A stretch of 64,000 nt of DNA. It comes from Malania oleifera (taxonomy: Eukaryota > Streptophyta > Magnoliopsida > Santalales > Ximeniaceae). Each line of letters opens with the position of its first letter. The stretch's first letter is position 1. The notes under the pieces were generated by a model that ran no database searches, had not been told where the DNA came from, and was given only the letters and a program-made list of their open reading frames with translations. Positions 26,901-35,900 of this stretch are shown here, piece after piece. The position numbers and the translations under genes are program-made. Location of the stretch: contig NC_080428.1 of the NCBI RefSeq assembly GCF_029873635.1, forward strand, positions 62,049,957 to 62,113,956. Reading direction: 5' to 3'.

Positions 26901-29900
26901 AAGTTATCACAAGCTCAAAATAATGATGAAATCAATGCTCAAAGGTCTCCCCCAGGTAGATGTTCGAGAAGACATTGTGTGTGCTGGATGCCTAGTATGG
27001 AAAAACAAATCTGTTACCATTTGAAGATTCAACATTCAGAGCCAAGAAACCTTTTGAACTGATCCAATACATGATAACCTTCATAGATGACTTCTCCAGG
27101 TACGTCTAGGTTGACTTATAAAAGAAAAATCAGAGGCATTAAACAAATTTAAGGAATTCAAAAAGATGGCGGAAACAGAAAAAGGGTAGAAGATACGGTG
27201 TCTACACAGTGCACACAGATAATAGGGGAGAGCATACATCAAAAGATTTAATATACCCAGACAATTGGCTTGCCTTGACACACTACAACAAAATGGAGTA
27301 GAAGAAAGAAAGAATCAACATCTTGCAGAAATATGTAGAAGCATGCTACATGCCAAGAACATGCTGCCACATTTTTAGGCCGAGTGCATAAAGACTGCAG
27401 CGCACATGATTAATAGGTTACCTTACCTCAAGCAAAGTTGGGATTCACTACACCCTACAAAAGTTGTGTAACATCAAACCCATGGTAAGTCATTTTCGAG
27501 GATTTGGCTGTGTATGCTATGTATATGTTCCTAATCATTTATGGATGAAGTCCGACAAGAAGGTTATTGAATGCATATTTGTGGGCTATGGCAGTCTAAG
27601 GGATGGAGATGTTGTGATCCCACAATCGGTTGTTGTTATGTCTCTAGGAATGTAATATTCAGTGAGACATCATCATGGTTGTCTTCACTAGTAATATTGC
27701 TTCTAGATACTAAGGACACTTGAGGAGAAGTTAGAAAACAAGATGCAGGAGCAAACTCAGATTGAGAATGTTCAGCTGAACCAAGAGAGAGTTGAGGAAG
27801 TTGAACCCTTGGAAGGTCAAATTAGAGAAGAATCCATAATTAAGTCCTTGGAAAAATCTATTAGTCCATGGCAGACAGGAATTTACCCCAAGGCTAAGAA
27901 GATACTTTGAGTCAATTAGATGAGTTGGAAGAGAAGAAGATCCTCTGCTTAAAATTCATAGGTCAACTAGACAACGGAAGGCCAATCCCAAATATGCTAA
28001 TATATACCAACTGAAGAAGATGGAGTAGCGTGCATTAATACTGAAGACCAAGTTGTAGACCTATTTAATAAAGGACTCAGCGCTGTCAAGTTCAGGAGAT
28101 ACGAATAATAACTTGGTAGGACTTCTAGAATGAGTGAATGATATTAGGAGAGAGTAGCCGTTGAGGGGGAGTATAGAAAGAACACCGACTCTCTCTCATT
28201 CTCTAGAGTCTAGAATCTCCTTCCCTCTCTACTTCCTAGAAATTAGTCTCTTTCCAGAAATTTCTCACTTCTTGGAAACTTCACTCTTTCTAGAAATTCC
28301 TCTCTCCTTCTCTCAAGAAATTTATCTCTCACACTAGAAATACCTCTCTCTAAAATTCTCTCTTCCTTTGTCTCTAGAAACCTTCTAGAATTTTGTGAGG
28401 TGCTATATAAGAGCTCAAGGCTCCATTGTTCGTGCAGGCAAGAAAGAAGTGTGTGTGTGTGTGTGTTTGTGCAAGTGTCAAGAGAAAGTGAGTGGTGCGT
28501 GTTGGGCACCAACCCAAGTGTGGGTGTAAGATTTGTGTGAGTGTTGGGCAGATTGTAAATTTGTAATTGTGAGATATACTTGAGTATGTGTGAGTATTTT
28601 GTTGTTTAAAGTCCAAATGTAAGGCGCTGGGCACCTATTTTGTTTACTCAAATCAGTAAGACTTAATTTCTCGTTGTGCTCTGTCACCTCCAATTCCCAA
28701 CATATTCAAGGCTTGAAATCCTTACTCCCAAACACTGATGGATAAGACAGGATTTTGGCCGTCTGAACCTGAAGGACAAAAGTTACACTGGACGTTGTAT
28801 GAGTAGATGACAAGAGGCCAACATGAATGACCTAATTTGAGGTGTTCTATTCAGCTGAGGAATGGTTTTTGAATCAAGTTGGTTTAAGTTTTTCTTTTCT
28901 TTCTTGCTTTTGGGTTTCCTTTGACGACTTCTTGTCCTCTTCCTGCTTTATCTTTCTTCTTGCCTCTTGCAAAACTGCATGCATGGGAAGGCTGTGTACT
29001 ATAGATCCACCGTGGTCTGCCCTTTTCCCAGTCCCTGCATACACAGGATCTTCGTGCACTGGGCTGCCCTATTTCTTTTCTCCCCACATCCTTATATTGT
29101 TTCAAGTGTCATTTGGATATTGATGAAATAGTTTCCAAATTTTTTTATCATTTCTTACGTCACTTGTGGGCTTGTGTCTTCTACAGGCATATAATGTGAA
29201 CACATTGACTGAGGTTCAGAGAAACACAATCAAGGACCTTGCAGATTTAGGATTGGTCAAACTTCAGCAGGTGGATACTGCCTTCTTTTGTTATTGTATT
29301 TAATTAGCTTCACCATCACATAATAAATTAATTATTTCTTTTCTACAATCTTCATTTATTTGTCTTTGTCCAGGGTAGAAAAGAGACTTGGTTTATTCCT
29401 ACTAAATTAGTTACTAATCTTTCAATGAGCTTAACAGATTCTTCATCCCGGAAACAGGTATTTTCTTGGCACCATTAATTATATTCAAATTATGCAAAAA
29501 AATGCTTTAATTTGCCGTAATTTAAACAAAAATCAATCATGCTTGGTTTGTGCTAATGACCCAAGGCCCCTTTCATCACTGTTTTGCAAATACACTGCCC
29601 TAGTTATTTATCTATCTTTTCACCATTTTTTGTGTTTGTTTCTTCCATGAAACAAAGAATTCTACAGCTTCAATTGTGAAATTTTCTAATTATATCATTT
29701 TCTCCTCTCAGGGATTTGTAGTTATCGAAACAAATTTTAGGATGTATGCTTATTCGTCATCTAAATTGCACTGTGAGATTTTACGCCTTTTCTCAAGGTA
29801 TGTTTGCATATCACAATGTAGAATTTTACGATGTTGCAGCATACAAAGTGTTCTATCATTAGGAAATTAATGATTTATGACTTTATGGAATCACCTCTCT

Positions 29901-32900
29901 AAAGTCTGTGTGTGCATGCATGCATCTGCTTTTTTTTGGACTCTATTATAATTTATGCCCATAGTTCATGGAAAATCAAATAAGGAGCCATGTATGCACA
30001 AGGGCAGGATGAGAATGATATGAAAAAGGGAATTAGAAAAGGAAATCAGTGCCCTTGATGTATCATTTGGTATTGATTTAGTGTAGTTCTATCATATTCT
30101 GCCACAAAGGGAGATAGATATGCAAGACTGGTTGCCAAAAGAGAAAATGAAAGAAGAATAAAAGAAATCAAAGAGAAAATAAAATACAGAGAAAATTAAA
30201 GAGAAAAGGGAAAGCTAAGGGAAAACGCAAAAAACTCAATTAGGCTTTTCAAATCCTTAACAATGCAAATTTCTGAAATGTTACAAGATGGAACCTTTGT
30301 ATAGGTGTTCTTTCTCAAACCTAAACGAGGAAATAGAATTAGGAAACAATATCAAATCCTCAAAAACTAAAAATTATAGCATAACATCCAACAAGAAAAT
30401 CCTAAATTATTCCAATGGCGCCATGCATATATTGAACACAAATATCCCATCAAGGGTGATTCCCATAATTTTCCCAAGGGTGGGTAAAACTTGCTCTGGT
30501 GAGGGAAGATGGATGTACTGACCATGTATTTAGATCAAGTTTATGCAAATCATCCTTGGTAAGGCATGCAGAGTTAGAAATCTGGCAATCGATCCAATTC
30601 ATGAGGTCTCATCTTTAACCACCATCTTGTATACACAGGATGCTCTTCTCTACTCTTAAGATGCAGAAGAAAGGAGCTGGAGTTGGATCTAATAGAGTTG
30701 CTGCTTCATGAGGAGAGATGTTTGCATGTGCAATGGGAGGCTCTAATGTGCTTTAGTCAAGTGTTGGCTAGTAGTGTACTCAGTTTTTTTCGGTTCGGTT
30801 TTACTCAAAACCAAACACTGAACTGAAACATATCGATTCTTGTAATTGAAAACCGTTACCAAACCGTAAATCGATGGTTCGGTTTAAAAAAACCGAGTCT
30901 TCGTTCCAGTTTTGGGTTTTTGACTGAACTGTACCTCACCCCAATAATACTACTACTCAAGGCCCACTTTAAATTGTTGAATGGGCCTTTATTAAAAAGA
31001 GCCAAGCAAGAAGTTAATCATGTGAAGAATTGGGGAGAATAGGCCTGCTTTTATAAGTGGAGAAGACTCCCCAAATGTACATGCGAACCGATGTGGGACA
31101 GAATCGACGAGAGGGCCGCAGGCGAGGTCCTCCTCCATGCCGGGATTATGAATGAGGATCTTGACGACATCGTGCGCTTGCGTGGAAGGCCCAGGCGTAG
31201 GAGTCCCTGCTGTCGCTGCTGTAGAGGGTCTGGATGGGGAGGATGCCAGAGTCGGGGCGACGGAGATGTTGACGCGCTCCTCCTGGGTGCAGGTGTGGGT
31301 GGCGCTGAAGGTGACCGCATAGTACATCCCCTCTTCACCCTCACCTGCTGCTTAATGGAGGCCTTGTTCTACAGTCAGACAGTGAACACCCCATCTGGCA
31401 CCACCAGCAGCATGCCCCCCTGGATCAAGCCATTTTCAAAAGAAGCTCCACTCAATTCTGTGCTCTGTTTTCAAGTTCTTCCATGGTGCTTACCAAGATG
31501 AAGGAGATCCTTGTCCCACATCGTTAATACATGGGACAAAAGTCCTCACCCTTATGTGTAAAATCTTACCATCTCCTTAGTTAAATATGTGTGTATATTA
31601 TCATAAATTATAATTTAATGAATAATTGAGGATTGTAAAATTAATAATATTTAAGAGTTATAAATTGGGCAGAATTTTTTAGATAAATATGTAATTTGGT
31701 TTTTTTGGTTCGGTTTTCCTATATAACCAAAACCAAACTGAAACCAAAATCAGAAATTGGATTTTTAAAATTGGAAAACCGAGACTGAACACTGAAACTG
31801 AAAAACCGTACCGGAATGTTAAACGGTTCGGTTTCAGTCTGGTTTTTGGTTTTTCGGTAATTCTTGTACACCCCTAGTGTTGGCTCTAAGGTGTCAAGCC
31901 CTCAACACTGAAAATAGGACCAATGCTTATATGATATGGTAGTTTCAACACGGAAGCATTAGGGTGAAGACAATATATCATGCGAAAAGGACCAGATGTG
32001 CAGGCGTGCAATTTCTTAAATAAATGCTTGGGGCAACCCTTACGATGTATGTGTACAATCACATGGCATGCTCATTAAATTTTATGTGCATAGCCATCTT
32101 TTATTGTGCTGGATGTATATCAGTACTCGCTGAAGAATGACGTGAAGTCACAAATGTGCTCAGCAGAACACCCTACAAAAATAAATGGAAGGGCATTGAG
32201 TGCAACTTCAAATTTCAAAAAGAGCCCGTTCTTGAAGACATTGTATGAGAATGCTGTGGTGGGCAACAAGAAGTCCCAAGCTCTAGGTTTATCTCCACCA
32301 TTCGCGTCATACTTTCCATAGGTCTTCTAGAAATAGGTAATGAACTTCACATCCCATTTGTGCCACAGGACGGACACTTCATACCATGTGAAGGGCTGTG
32401 CAACACTAGTTGTAACATACAAGATTAACCAACAAGCATGAAGTAAACACGAGTTATATGGTGAATGGCAAAGGAACACAATGCATCTTTGTAGGTAATG
32501 TGTTTGTTTACTAAGGGGCAAGAAGGCTAAACTCATTTACAATATCTAGTGAGTTTTACAATGATTGATAAACATTCACCATCTCCTTAAGAACTTTTTA
32601 TTCAATTCCTACACTAGAACAAGGACACATCATCATGTGTGAGGAGTCAATACTCTTTTTTACTAGGTTGCTGCTCAACTTTAAGGATAAACCGTACACT
32701 ACAACTTGCATGATGGTTGCCCACCAAATACAAGTTGTCATAGGCAAACATAAGGCCTCAAAAAAGCTTGGCTCGTGACACTATCGGATGCTATTGGAGT
32801 CCCATATTTTTCTTTCCTTTTCTTAATTTTTTCCAAGTTCCAAACAAGTCTAAGTAGAAACATGGCATAATAGGTAAAAAGAGTAAGTAGATTATTACTT

Positions 32901-35900
32901 GTAGTTTTGAAACTTGTCTTATTTTTGTTTTAAATATTAGAACTTTTTTCTTAAAAAAATTATTTATTTCTTTTAGTTTGTTGAGACACATGGGCAAAAT
33001 CAAAATGGCTAACCCATGGAGTCTAAAAATCTCATGGAAAAAGAGCTTAGTTACACATGAAGCATTTGCTATGTGTCACGGTCCCATATTGGATGTGTAT
33101 TAAGGAGATCTTGGCTTTATAAGGATGGTTTGGACTCCAACTATATGAGGCGCCTTTTATAGGACAAATCCATGAGGCCAGTGGGCCAAAGCGGACAATA
33201 CCTCACCGGAGTTGGGTCCAAGACCATTACATTTGGTATCAAAGCTACCCTGGGGTTACTATGATGTAGGTGGATCCTACACAAGGGTGTAAGCCACTCT
33301 GATGAGGGCATCAAAGATCGGATAGGAGAGCCTGTCACGGTCCCACATTGGATGTGTGCTAGGGAGATCTTGAGCTTAAAAGGATGGTTTGGACTCCAAC
33401 TATGTGAAGCATATTTTATAGGACAAATCCGTGAGGCCAATGAGCCAAAGCAGACAATACCTCATCGGAGTTGGGTCCAAGATCGTTACACTATGCAATG
33501 AAATGCGCCATTTTATAATACATATAAACTACGATGAGAATAGAATCATGACCCCTGTCAATCTTCAGCACCTCAAATGATATATATACAAAGATCCTTC
33601 TAAGGTGTCTTGGGAGTCGAAGTGGAGTATATAAGACAAATGTTTTGCTTCTTAGCCTTGGGTCCTTGGCTAATTGGTAGGAGCATCATGCATGATTGGG
33701 ACACAACATGAGCATAATCTTATTTTTATGGAAGGCCTGAACATCATCTTAGTTTTATGGAAGGCCTGAAGAATTTGCTTACCACTACAAGAGTGGTCTT
33801 TATCCCTACCAAAATGGTTAATGTGTCCTCCAACATGCATCTCCCAAACCTAGAAGTCCCTAAAGGAGGTGTGAGTAATGGAGTCTAATCACAAAATCAT
33901 CATACTTGTGATGGTTATAGTTAAGAGTATTGTGCAAATTAGAAGGCCTAATTACAATGATAGATCTCTCCCTTTATTTATAATATATACCAAGTACATA
34001 ACCATGGTATATCCTTCCTCATGCACTAATTCACGCTTGCTAATTCAACAATAATACGCCACAGTAATACTAAATAACTAAACTAACCAATAACACTCCC
34101 CCTTAACCTGGAGCATAGATATCATATGCTCCTAGCTTGTTACAAATAGATTTAATACGAGCACCCTCAAGGCTTTAGTGAATAAATCAACAAGTTGGAA
34201 TTAGACTTCACATGAGTGATTGTAATGAGCTCTACACAAGTTTCTCTTGAACAAAATGACAATCAACTTCAATGTGTTTCACCCGTTCATGGAAGACTGG
34301 GTTGGAGGCAATGGGGAGTGATATTGCTTAACAGTTGACTAACTTCCAAAATAGATGGAATGGGGTTATAAGAGCTCCTAGATGTGACAGGAACAAACTC
34401 AGTATGTAAACCACCTCCTAATGTCGAAGGAAACAGACCTAGGTTGACTAGCTACTCTAGCTTCTGAGGTGACACTCTTCCACACTGAAGTTGTATGCTA
34501 TCTCTCCAACTCCAAAGCCTTAAAATGATAGACCTACTCTGAGGACACAAGAAAGTGCAATGAAAATCCTGTCTCTTAAATTCATTCCTCAGCTCAAACT
34601 TGGACACAATCTGCGTTGGCATTCTTCTATCATTCCGAGAACGGCAGTGATGGTGTGGTGTAGCTTTGCCGATGACATAGTCCAGTGCTGTAGCTACAGT
34701 TTTCCCCGCTTTCTGCTGTTTCCTGCTACTTCATGTTATTTGCCATGGTGGCTTTTTTTTTTCCCTGGCTGCTTACTCTTGTTTTCTGCCACTTCTACTT
34801 TGTTCTGGTGGCTAACAGCAGCTGTTTTCTTTTCCCTGTTACCTAGCGTTCCTCTTCTTTGTTCTTGCAGTAGCTTTCTCTGTCTCTTTCTCTCTTTCAT
34901 GTGGGACATGATTGTAGTGGAAATGCTTGGATAGATAGTTGTGCAGGGTTAGAACAGAATGATGAAGTCTGGGGTTTGGTTGTGGCTGGTATGACTGGGA
35001 TAGGGTGTTAAGGTTGCACCTGGCAGATGCCAAAGATGGCTGTCAATGATGGCAGGGTGGGTGGATCAGATGAGGCACTGGTTGATGCAGGGCTGGTTGG
35101 CAAAAGAAATAACACAGGAAAAATAAATGAAATTAAAGAGAAAATAAGACGGATCAAGTAGATATAAACAGAAAATTAAAAGGTAAAGGCAAAAACTTGA
35201 TTAGGGTTTTCAAATTCTCAATATTGCAAGCTGTAAGACTCTGAAACATTATAGGATGGGGGCTTTTACACTGACTTCTCTTCTAAAAACTAAACAAGGA
35301 AGCAAAATAAGGTGACAATATTAAATCCATACAAACTGAAAATTACCAGATAAAAACTGATGAACAAATTCCCAAATTCACCTATACCTATGTAAAACCC
35401 AAAAATCCTTGTGATTGCATCAGAATACGGTGACAAGATGGGGGTAAACATCATATAGGATTAACGATGGAGACATTCTAAGATACCTCTTTTCCATGTT
35501 TTTGTATTGCAACTTTGATCCAGAATCACTTATCCTGCTAAAAAATATTATTTGCGGTATTCAGATCCTAGGAAAAAATGGTGAAACTATCTTGTCTGCC
35601 TGGTATAGATAATTATTTTTCCTAAAGAAAAATTAGGAGATCTTTTCTATATTGGTTCACTTTCTTTTTGCTCTGTTCATTTTTGTTGCTCTAGAGGAGT
35701 GAAATGAGCTTTGCATATTTTGGTATCTGCCCTACAATCTTTGCCTTATAGCTGCAGATGCGAACTTTTCTTATATATGTTTCTGCATTCCCACAAATTT
35801 GTGCTGAAAGTTTGAAACTTGCAGGATAGAGTATCAACTCCCTAACCTTATAGTTGGGGCAGTAACGAAAGAAAGCTTGTACAATGCTTTTGAAAATGGC

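Noticed and set aside
28374-28693. Frames with HTHTHT or similar in the 3' LTR of the second Copia
   Set aside because: They are LTR sequence (GT repeats), not genes.
34560-35033. Frame of 124 residues rich in F, S, L and C
   Set aside because: Pyrimidine-rich intron DNA without a family match; the opposite strand is open as well, typical of low-complexity sequence.
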